Source of the DNA: Bactrocera neohumeralis
Taxonomy: Eukaryota > Arthropoda > Insecta > Diptera > Tephritidae
NCBI RefSeq assembly: GCF_024586455.1
Contig: NC_065923.1
Location: 54,467,237 to 54,531,236, forward strand
Reading direction: 5' to 3'
DNA length: 64,000 bases
Below, piece by piece: positions 55,416-64,000 of this stretch. Every line of letters begins with the position of its first letter. The first letter of the stretch is position 1. The position numbers and the translations under genes were made by a program. The notes beneath the pieces are model-generated. The model had not been told where the DNA came from. It did no database searches and was given only the letters and a program-made list of their open reading frames with translations.

Positions 55416-55885
55416 CATTGTTCTCTCATTAAAAACAATAATCTGTATTTTCGAATACATATGAACATATACTCTTATTCGAATTGAAAAATAATAGAAA
55501 TGGCGGACTATTCTTACAGAACCATAGAAATCACGAGCTGGAAATAAGTTTAACTACTGTCCCACGCCCATATACATTGTATTATTTTGTATGGCACATA
55601 CCTTAATATGGTAAACACGGCGGCAACACTGTAGGTTGAAAAATTCGATTTTTACAGCGGGTTAAAAAGTAATTTTTGTAATTTTTCTTAAAAATTTAAG
55701 ACGCTCGATGCTTGATACTTGTAAAAGTTAATGGAAGTATTACTACTATTAAATTAATTTTAGAATTTGAGTGAGAATAGACGTAAAGTTGTCCTTTTAT
55801 TTAGGGATACCGCGACGTTATTCACAGATATACAATACATACCAAGAAGTTATATATACCTGTATGTAGAGAACCACCGTGAAAT
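55416..55885. other. No gene seen
   Basis: About 0.47 kb of AT-rich DNA; would be 3' untranslated or intergenic if the preceding exon is real. Confidence 0.4.
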
Positions 55886-55893
55886 GATAAACT

Positions 55894-56850
55894 CAGTGGC
55901 GTAGCTAGGCAGGGGCGAAGGGGTCCGTCGCCCCGGGCGCAACGTTTTGGGGGCGGCAAAACGATCTTCGCTGTTTTTTTAATATTCATAAAAATACTTC
56001 AACCAATTTTTTTTATAAAATTTATTATAAAAGATAAAAAGTTGTACACTCACAATGTAATAATCTGAATAAAAATGAAAAATATTAATTTTTACTCGAA
56101 TACTCTTCAGTCTTTGAATTTGTCTTATATCTTTTGGCTTATATCTTTCTTAAAAATAGTGATAGAACATTAAGATGCACTTTTCTAGCTTTGATCGCTG
56201 CAAAATCACATATCATATCATTCTAATTAAAAGTTTCATATTCTATTGGGAGATGGTCGATCTCAAGTAAGATTTGATCAATTTAAGTTTGCTAACAGAT
56301 CTTTCACAAGATGCAACTGATAAGGCTTCAAGTCCCATTGAAGAAATGTATAATAAGGCGAAAATCCAATTTGTTCTTCGTTTTTCTTTGCTCTCTTTAA
56401 TAAAAGTAGGACGTCTCGGATGTCACTGTTGTCACAAGTTGCTGGCATTTTTCTTTAATTTCGGCGAGTTTGTCATTATATGAGTCTCCGGTTAGTTCTA
56501 TAATTTGTTCAAAATCACAAAGAAACCCGTAACGATCATTAAGCTTTTCGAAATTTGTGAAACGGGTGGATATTTCCATTGATAGTTGGTTGATGGGTGT
56601 TTTCTATGGCTTTGAACAAGATGTCTTGTAAATTTACTATCAATTTCCTCAAAAACCGTGTTGTAAGAATTTTGGAACTTCAGAATTTTCGTGGCTTCTA
56701 GTTCCTAAATTTTATATACTTAATATCGAAGATATTTTGTAAAAATTCACTTTTGTTCGAACCACCTCATGAAACTTGTAGGTAGGTAGATAAATGGGGA
56801 CGGCAGAACATGCTTGGACCCGGGCGCCCGAAGTTGTAGCTACGCCACTG
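55894..56850 (-). mobile_element. hAT derivative with intact ends and 8-bp duplication
   Basis: Ends are CAGTGGCGTAGCTA and its exact complement TAGCTACGCCACTG, with further GC-rich similarity inward (CCCGGGCGC on both sides). GATAAACT flanks each end (55886-55893 and 56851-56858): a perfect 8-bp target duplication, the hAT hallmark. On the minus strand are STNYQWKYPPVSQISKSL-type helices (about 56590-56540) and the C-terminal dimerisation box SVASCERSVSKLKLIKSYLR (about 56315-56255), with stops and shifts. At 957 bp it lacks the zinc finger and catalytic centre. ZMYM1-like hAT group, nonautonomous. Confidence 0.92.
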
Positions 56851-57989
56851 GATAAACTATTTTGGTTGTCATTTCCAAAGAAGGGAATCGAACTAATCTT
56901 TTCCAAACACCTCAGCTTTTTTACTGAATTCACTGAATACACTTATTCTAAACCGCGACAAATGGCCTAAACCATAAAGTTTGACATAAATCAAGAATAT
57001 AATATGTGATAGCTTTCATCTAAAAATAGTCGAAATGGTTTCCGCTAGGCCCCTTTTATCCCAGTAAACCGGTAAATATATGATATATGATGATGAAATT
57101 GACTGGGAATGCTTTTTGGAGCATACTACACTTTAGTGTAATGCTAAAAAAACATGGTTTTAACTGCTAATTCATATCTACAACATTTCAAGAGAAATAC
57201 TATATACATATGAACCAAGTTTATTTGAAATGTGAGCCTTTGTGCATTTTTGTGGTTAACTCCAAGTACTTTTAAATTGAGTTATAACATTTTTCAAGAC
57301 TTTCATTTGCGTAAACTCTTTCAGATCGGATTTCCAACTACGTTATGAAATTTCATTTTAGAGAGCAAATATTTATACATATCTGTATTTGTAACGTTAG
57401 AAATTTCTTGAAAAAATTGCCTCATGATTGCGAATGACATTATATAAAACTTAATAAACTTGCTATAGATTGCTTTGAAATGCAGTTCTTCTAAGTGTCA
57501 ATACTTCAATACCACACACAGATGAAAAGGGTGCTTTTAATGGCGGTATGATTAAAAGTTTTCTGATTTTTTAAGCTTTGACATAAATTGACGTTTCACA
57601 CATGCCATAAATCAATCTACATATATGCATGTAAGTACGTAACTATATCTAAATATATATGTATATATATATACAAACGTATGAACATATCTATGCAATT
57701 ACAATACTTGATAGAGCGTACAACAAAACAAATGACAATTAAAACGACGTTCTGAAAACATAAAATGTCAGTCAATTGAAATAGCGTACAGAAAGCCTTT
57801 TTGTTATTATGAACCAAATTGATTAAGTCACGTAAATATCCACACACCTATGCACGTTCTAATAGCTTAACGACAAATATGCTGAATTCGGATCAATTAT
57901 ACTCGCCTTTAAGCTTCAAGCACGTTTCAGTGTGTTTTTTTTTCGAAAAACATTTGGACCATCGAATATTTACATTTGAATGTAATGTA
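56851..57989. other. No gene seen
   Basis: About 1.1 kb of AT-rich DNA with a TATA/TATG microsatellite at about 57645-57675. No recognisable element. Confidence 0.5.
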
Positions 57990-60172
57990 TGTTCAATTGA
58001 AAAGTCCCCGGCCTGAAGGGCGGTACTCAAATTAAGCCAATTAGATTTTTAGTTTAGTTTTGATATCTGCCGAATCTTTAGTTTTTGAAATACTACATTT
58101 AAAATGAATCAACTTTTGTTATTGTAAAAAAATGGATAAAAGGCGAATTAATAAAATAATGCATTTAGAAGAGAAAATTAAGGTGGAAGCGAAAATTTGA
58201 CCTGATGAAAAGTTTTTGGACACTGCCCAAGCAAAATCAACCGTTAAGAATTGGTATGCTAAGTTTAGACGAGGTGAAATGGGCACTGAAAAGAAGAGTT
58301 TGATACTGACCTAAACATCAAAAAGTCCACAAAATTATTTTGAATAACGGTAAAGTGAAGTTGTTCAAGATAGCAGGCTCTCTAAGGAACGTGTACATCA
58401 TATCATTCACGAAAATTTAGGTATGGGAAAGTTCTGTGCAAAGTGGGTGCCGCTCGAGCTCATTTTTGACCAAAACTGACGAGTTGATAATGTGGAGCAG
58501 TGTGATCTTCAAGTGTAATAAACCCGAGTATATGCATCGATATGTGATAATTGATGAAACATGGCTCTATCATTTCCCTCCGAAGACCAATCGAAAATCA
58601 TCCGAGTGGACTGCACACGATGCATCAGCTTCAAAGCGTGTAAAAACAGTCGGCTGGAAAGGTTACGGCGTCTGTTTTTTGGAACGCGCATTGAAATTTT
58701 ATTGACTTCCTTGAAAAGGGAATAATTATCAACAGCCCCTATTACATAGCGTTAATAAACCGTTTAAAGAACGAAATCGCCAAAAAATTGCTCCATTAAA
58801 AGAACAAGAAAGTCTTCTTTCACAGAGACAATGCATCGGGTCACAAGTCAGTGAAAACGATGTCAAAAATCCATAAATTCGGCTTCGAGTTGTTGAATAT
58901 AAAGTTCTCAGATCACAAAAGAATGTTCGCTGGGAAGGAATTTTCGTCGAATGAAGCGGTGATTGTCAAAACTGACGATTTTGAAGCAAGGATAAATAGT
59001 ACTACATTATATTAAATAAAAAAATAAGCAGAACAAGTAAGAAACGACAAAGTTCGGATGCAACTGAACATCTTCCCTGGGTTCATTAAAGTACCTCACA
59101 TACAAGCACCAATCATATGGAACAAAGTCAGCTGGATGTTCGAAAATCCTAGTAATACTTATTATCGCCCAATTGTATCTATTTTACACCCAAAGATATA
59201 TTTTTATGAGTAAAACGTTTTCTGTAATTTTCACTAAGATAACCCGAATATTGGCAGATATATCCAGCATGAAGTCACCTGAAAGTTATTCTCTCTGAAT
59301 TTCAATTGCGTATCTCCCGCATTAACCGATATTTTCGATCAAAGTCAACTATAGATACTGGGGTCCAAATATTCAGGCTATGGGCTTGAAAAGTTTTGTT
59401 TTGATATGAACAATTTTTGGTCATAAGGCGGCATACTCTAAAGGAATTATTAGTGCAAATTTGAAGCCCGTTATATTAATTGCCTCCTGATTTGTGTATT
59501 GGAAATTGTGTTATATGGGAAGTAGGCGTGATCCGATTTCGTTTTCACACTGTGATGTAGGAATATGAGAAAAATGTCACGTACTAAGTTTATTCGAAAA
59601 CGGTTGGTCGGGTCCCGAGATATGGGATTTCACAAAAAGTGGGCGGTGCCACGCCCATCGTCCTATTTTCACTCATTTCCATCTCCGATATAATATTTAA
59701 TGTCTTTGGTGTATTTAGTTATGTATTTATTGCACTTTTAGTAGTGCCTTTATATGGGGAGCGAGTGAGTTATCTTCGGATTTCATCCATTTTTACACTA
59801 TCGGTAGGAGTTTTTATAATATTTGCGCTCAGCAAATTTGGTTGTTGTAGCTTTAGTAGTTTAGTATTAAACTTATTAGTTGGCGGGGCCACTCCTGTTT
59901 TTTCAAAATTTTTTGACCACAAATGCCCTTTATTACGGCGATCCCCTGTACCAAATTACAGTTTTATATCTTAATTAACGTGCACCTTATTGGTTTTCGG
60001 TTAATGGCAATTTGTCGGCGGGGCAGTGGTCCGATTACGCTCATCTACGAACTCGTAATTTTTTTGTACTAAGAAGTCCTGAATAAAACTATTACATTCT
60101 GTAGCAACAGGTTGCAAGAGTATAAAAAGATTGTTATGCCATGGTAGGCCGGGGACTTTTCAGTTGACCTGT
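57990..60172 (+). mobile_element. Mariner with long inverted ends, split by a HINE
   Basis: Left end TTCAATTGAAAAGTCCCCGG (57992-58011, then CCT); the right end GGCCGGGGACTTTTCAGTTG (60147-60166) is its complement with one mismatch. TA lies outside each end. The transposase region (58131-59010) starts MDKRRINKIMHLEEKIKVEA. It keeps STVKNWYAKFRRGEMGTEKK, RVHHIIHENLGMGKFCAKWV, the first Asp in IIDETWLYHF (58549-58578) and the second in HRDNASGHKS (58822). The SPDLAP-type box with the third Asp is deleted (LLNIKFSDHKRMFAGKEF). Many stops. Without the inserted HINE it is about 1.09 kb. Confidence 0.9.
59033..60123 (-). mobile_element. HINE, reverse, inserted in the mariner 3' region
   Basis: Opens ACAAGTAAGAAACGACAAAG, TTCGGATGCAACTGAAC (decayed hairpin). 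The body includes CAGCTGGATGTTCGAAAATC, CCCGTTATATTAATTGCC, GTGGGCGGTGCCACGCCC and GGCGGGGCCACTCC. It ends GTAGCAACAGGTTGCAAGAG TAT at 60123. A deletion removed the core and GTCY tract: CGAACTCGTAA runs on to GAAGTCCTGAATAAAACTAT. The T^T junctions fit the family rule. Confidence 0.85.
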
Positions 60173-60884
60173 TACACTTTTGCATATTCTAAGCTGTAAG
60201 CGTGCTCACGCGAGTAGTTGTTACAACACAAGTGACAACGAACGCTTGTTTCGAACAAAGGAAGTCAATCGAATTAAGTCCGGTTTTCTGGCTTGTTTGC
60301 AACGATACATAATTACCAGTCATGGAAAGTAAAAGACAAAACGACTTGATACTTTGGATCTTCTGACTTGAACTTCGAAACGGTATCACATCCAATTTCT
60401 TACACTCCTTTTGCAGCTTTCGTATGTATTGGATTCATTCAAACGGCTGTCAGCTGTCACATAAAGCTTTTTAGACTTTTGACAGTTAACAAAGCAGTTA
60501 GCATTTTGGGCTACTGACTTGCAATAAATACTACAAAATTTTCAGCTTCTTGTAGAGCTTAATGCAATTTTTAAAACATCAGTTCCGCATTGATCTCTAA
60601 AATGCACCTCAGTTAGTGTTAATTAAAAAGGCTTCTTTATTTTTGACAGCGCTGCGGGAGGTGATTCTTGATTTGGGCTTTTATGTCGCAAATCTATACT
60701 TATACATACCATATATAGTATTATTATTTATTTAAATGCACATCTACCAAGCTGTAGCTCTCTAAAGCAGACATGTTTGTGTGTTTGAAAGAGTGTTCAT
60801 TTTATTGTATGATAACATTCGATCTTCAGTTTCAAGTTTAGTTACAAAATTACCGCAAAATGTTTAACAAATAGAGAGTATAAT
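60173..60884. other. No gene seen
   Basis: About 0.7 kb with no recognised element. The 68-codon minus frame at 60189-60395 is unremarkable. Confidence 0.5.
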
Positions 60885-61210
60885 AAAAAATCGGGTGTAA
60901 CCGAACTTTTATCACTCTCGCATTGTGCAATGATAAGCTTAAAGGATAGTTTAGTTATCATATTTTGCTTTGCCTCTGCGATATTTACAATTAAACCAAC
61001 CTAATTAACTCAAATGTGATAAAGTAAACTCAACCAAATAGTAAAAAAGAGACCTGGGATAGTTCGTGGACCGATTTCACATATCTTAGACAGATATCTT
61101 AAGTATGGATCGATATTTGTACAAAACCGACTGGACGTTCAAAATTCCTATACTAGGGTAGTTGTGATCCCATTTTACCCGTTTTCGATATTAGGACATT
61201 CAGATTTTCA
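60885..61210 (-). mobile_element. HINE 3' end, reverse
   Basis: TCGGGTGTAACCGAACTTTT (hairpin), ATCACTCTCGCATTGTGC, then long-variant body wording (GACTGGACGTTCAAAATTCC, CCCATTTTACCCGTTTTCG). It stops where a DDE transposon begins. Confidence 0.65.
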
Positions 61211-61219
61211 ATAAGAATG

Positions 61220-62590
61220 GGAGTGGTAAAACGCACTAATTTTTATGGAAATTCAAATGTTTTTTCTTCAATGTGAAGTAGAATCGAATTCGAAGAAACC
61301 AGTTTTCGAATACTTCTTTCACTAAATCAATTTCAATATTGACTTCTAAAGCTTGAGCAGAGTATGGTTTATTCCTAAAGACCAAAGACTTCAAATATCC
61401 CTACAAGAAGTAGTCTAATGGTGTTAAATCACAACTTCTTGAAATAATCGCATCTCCAAACTTTTCTCGCAATAATTCGGTTGTTGCACGTGCTGTGTGG
61501 CACGTATCCTCGGTATGTTGGAACCAGATGTTGTCAAGATCAATTGTTCTTTCAATTGTGGCCATAAAAAGTTGGTAATCATCGATTTATACCACTCTCA
61601 ATTAACGGAAACGGTGTCACTAGCTTCATTTCGAAAGAAGTACGGGCAGATGATTCCACCAAACCAAAAACCACACCAAATTGTCAATTTAGGTAATGGT
61701 TGTTCATAAATAATTTGTGGAAATTCTTCGAATCAGAATTAATATTTGATATTGATATCATCGGCCTCAACACCCGCGCCGTTAGTTCTCCTTTCTCCAG
61801 ACTGGACTCGGAAGCAAAGCAAATGGGTCTGGTAGTGAACGAGGGCAAGACGAAATATCTCCTGTCATCACACAAACAGTCTTTGTACTCGCGACTTGGC
61901 TCCCACGTCACTGTTGACAGTCATAACTTTGAAGTTGTAGATAGTTTCGTATATTTGTGAACCAGCGTTAGCACCACCAACAATGCCAGCCTGGAAATAC
62001 AACGCAGGATCGCTCTTGCCAACAGGTGCTACTTCGGACTGAGTAGGCAATTGAAAAGTAAAGTCCTCTCTCGACGAAAAAAGCCAAACTCTATAAGTCG
62101 CTCATAATTCCCGTCCTGCTATACGGTGCAGAGGCTTGGACGATGACATCAACTGATGAGTTGACGTTGAGAGTTTTCGAGAGAAAAGTTCTGCGAAAGA
62201 TTTATGGTCCTTTGCGCATTGGCCACGGTGAATATCGCATTCGATGGAGCAATGAGGTGTATGAGATATACGACGACATTGACATACATAGTTCAGCGAA
62301 TTAAAAGACAGCGACTACGCAGGTCGAGAAGGACCTCGGCTATAATCGCGTAAGCGGTGTCTACGCTAGTAAAGAAGAAGAAGAATTGATATTTTTCCCA
62401 GGTTGTGCATTAAACAGTGCCAATTCGTGAGAACATCTTGGAATCGGCAAATCGCGCTCTTCAGCAACACTTGCCTGAACGGCAGCAATATTTGCATTTC
62501 TTTGAGCAGTTCTTTGACCTTTTGGCACTTGGACACTTATGTGACGAATAGCGGGGACAGGTGGACGATTATTAGACCATAATAAGGTAA
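61220..62590 (-). mobile_element. DDE transposon (Tc1/mariner superfamily), split by an RTE-like insertion
   Basis: Minus strand, right piece (62590-62400): RPPVPAIRHISVQVPKGQRT, NANIAAVQASVAEERDLPIP and RCSHELALFNAQPG, the helix-turn-helix linker. Left piece (61690-61220): LTIWCGFWFGGIICPYFFR, SMITNF, DNIWFQHTEDTCHTARATTE, LLREKFGDAIISRSCDLTPL and DYFL (third Asp), then a stop and the C-terminal KEVFENWFLRI. A deletion removes the usual WPPR linker before SCDLTPLDYF, and the segment with the first catalytic Asp is missing. The RTE-like copy at 61748-62381 lies between the pieces. Confidence 0.85.
61748..62381 (+). mobile_element. RTE-like LINE, 5'-truncated, with target duplication
   Basis: Begins inside the RT active-site block (GATATTGATATCATCGGCC, the DIDIIGLNTRAVSSPFSRLD segment). 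It continues VVNEGKTKYLLSSHKQS, FEVVDSFVYL, stop, NRCYFGLSRQLKSKVLSR, LLYGAEAWT, VLRKIYGPLRIGHGEYRIRW. It is then shortened before the tail CTAGTAAAGAAGAAGAAG. Flanks are AGAATTAATATTT (61735-61747) and AGAATTGATATTT (62382-62394): a 13-bp duplication with one mismatch. Inserted into a DDE transposon. Confidence 0.9.
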
Positions 62591-62689
62591 AATCGCACTA
62601 ATAGTGGCAATTTTGATAATAATATAGAATAATTTGTAAACTAGTTCTTGCGTTTATCTTTACTGATGAAATTGCAATGAATAATATGA

Positions 62690-62925
62690 AAAATGGGCAT
62701 ATTAAAAATGGACAAAACGACACTTAGAAATCATATAACTGATATATGTACATATAGTATGTACATACTACTGTATGTATATGGCATAAAGACAGCAGGA
62801 AGTTTGAAAATCTTTATTTTAAGTATATGGAACCACGACACATTACTTCAAAGACGTTCTCTAAATTATACATTGTACTATTGTATTATGCTCTGTAGTC
62901 ACATGTTGCAAGAGCATACAAATTT
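62690..62925 (-). mobile_element. Decayed HINE remnant, reverse
   Basis: GCATAAAGACAGCAGGAAGT, TTGAAAATCTTTATTTTAAG, GTATATGGAACCACGACAC. It then jumps to TATTGTATTATGCTCTGTAG and CACATGTTGCAAGAGCATA, the 5' palindrome. Most of the body is deleted. Confidence 0.5.
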
Positions 62926-63668
62926 CAACGAGTCAAATAATTAATATGAAATACTATAATTGTCAACGTAATGTCGAGATAAATATACTGAAATGGCAAC
63001 CCACTATAGTCAAATAAGTTGTTTTGCCAGAAGTCTATGGATGTGTACTCAAGAATAAAGCTACATACTTCATCATCTATTAATTCTGAAAAAACAGGAA
63101 TCGCTACGAATGCGTTTGTTTGCCTGCTTCTAATTAACGCCACCGATCTATTCGCTAACATGAGTAATCTGTGAAGCATATGAACATAGGAGCATGCGAA
63201 TGCGCTACGTTTCCACATTTTAAAAGCACTTAACTAGAAAATCCGCCCATTAAATCAAATCATAACCAATTAACATTTCCATGCAGAGATTAATTTCAAT
63301 GGAATTTTCTAAGCGTTCGAGGGAATATTTTTTCCACATAGCTCACAAGGATAGCATACCTTAGCTTTGCTTTCATTGCGGGTTATGGACTAGGTTGCAA
63401 ATGAAGCTGTGCAAAATTTCACGCCACTTGAGTTTTCAGTCGTTGGAAAAATTCTTGCATAAAAAAAAACACAGAAAACAACAGAATGAAAAAAAAAACT
63501 ACGAAAGGATTTTTCTATGGCAATCAGCAGTCGAATACAAACAAACTGGTACAATATGTACATTTAAGAAAATAAAATTCGTAACTTTTATATAAAAAAT
63601 ATTTATTTAAATTTACGGCATACATAGTCAATAAATTAGGAAGAAAGGAATCAAAAAGAATTATGGTT
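62926..63668. other. No gene seen
   Basis: About 0.7 kb. The 97-codon minus frame at 62925-63218 has some balanced composition but no recognisable feature and starts in HINE-adjacent DNA. A-rich run near 63460-63500. Confidence 0.45.
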
Positions 63669-63905
63669 CGCTTAACCGTCAGGTCAATGACCGGGTACCC
63701 GGGTATCCATTTCAATCTACATGCCAATTTTTCTTAACTCCGCCTCAAAAAAATTTTTTGTCCGCCTGGATCCCCAAAATTAAAGTTATTTGACACCCAT
63801 TTTCCGTCAAAATTTTTTAGAATCAATTATTTAATAAAAGTTATTAACTATCAAACTTGATACCCCCTCCGTTCAATAACCAGGTACCCGGCTACCCGCT
63901 GAGAT
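63669..63905. repeat. Repeat candidate with CCGGGTACCCGG palindrome
   Basis: Two related strings about 190 bp apart: TCAATGACCGGGTACCCGGG (about 63685) and TCAATAACCAGGTACCCGGC (about 63875). The first contains the 12-bp perfect palindrome CCGGGTACCCGG. Both stand out in AT-rich surroundings. No coding capacity; family unknown. Confidence 0.35.
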
Positions 63906-64000
63906 TTATATTCATATATAAATGAGGGGTTTACACATACTTAAGAGAATATTTATCAAAGTATTCAGATAATTATATTTTTAAATTAATAATAGACAAT

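Overview
This window looks like AT-rich nuclear DNA of a higher fly (Diptera). Tephritid-like is my best guess, but the species is not determined. The main reasons are abundant TACA/TATG microsatellites, a clear DINE-1/INE-1-type element with a (GTCY)n tract, many mariner relics, and RTE-like retrotransposon fragments with GAA-rich tails. I found no rRNA, tRNA, CRISPR array or bacterial operon, and no convincing complete host gene. At most three short open stretches (24475-24801 minus, 54332-54538 minus, 55254-55415 plus) could be host exons.

Layout. 0-7.7 kb: unassigned DNA with one decayed mariner (2455-3415) and one internally deleted mariner with excellent inverted repeats (5214-6109). 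7.7-9.6 kb: a decayed RTE-like copy with endonuclease and RT remnants. 10-12.5 kb: HINE and mariner pieces, including a mariner nested in a HINE. 13.7-15.4 kb: the best preserved RTE-like copy. 16.2-17.2 kb: a mariner sharing its deletion junction with the 11.5-12.4 kb copy. 17.4-25.3 kb: DDE, Tc1-like, HINE and mariner fragments and a 25-bp RTE stub. 26.3-27.1 kb: a complete DINE-1-like element and a pogo-like MITE. 28.9-32.9 kb: a mariner MITE plus pogo, Tc1, RTE and hAT relics. 33-36 kb: three HINEs nested one inside another. 39.4-41.6 kb: a jockey-clade LINE fused to an RTE fragment, then a HINE end. 41.6-42.3 kb: the open 5' half of a mariner. 44-53 kb: HINE and RTE copies. 54-55.4 kb: the only stretch with plausible host exons. 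55.9-56.9 kb: a hAT derivative with a perfect 8-bp duplication. 58-60.2 kb: a mariner carrying a HINE. 61.2-62.6 kb: a DDE transposon carrying an RTE copy.

The elements do not form a pathway. Their order records successive invasions, because nesting shows which element moved later. HINEs are the commonest class: nonautonomous rolling-circle elements with a 5' palindrome, a TA-core-GTCY block, a 3' hairpin and a CTTGT end. Five full-length copies all sit between T residues without target duplication. Every transposase or RT frame is broken or lacks catalytic residues, so the window is a nested transposon graveyard. It could be a large intron, an intergenic block or pericentromeric DNA.
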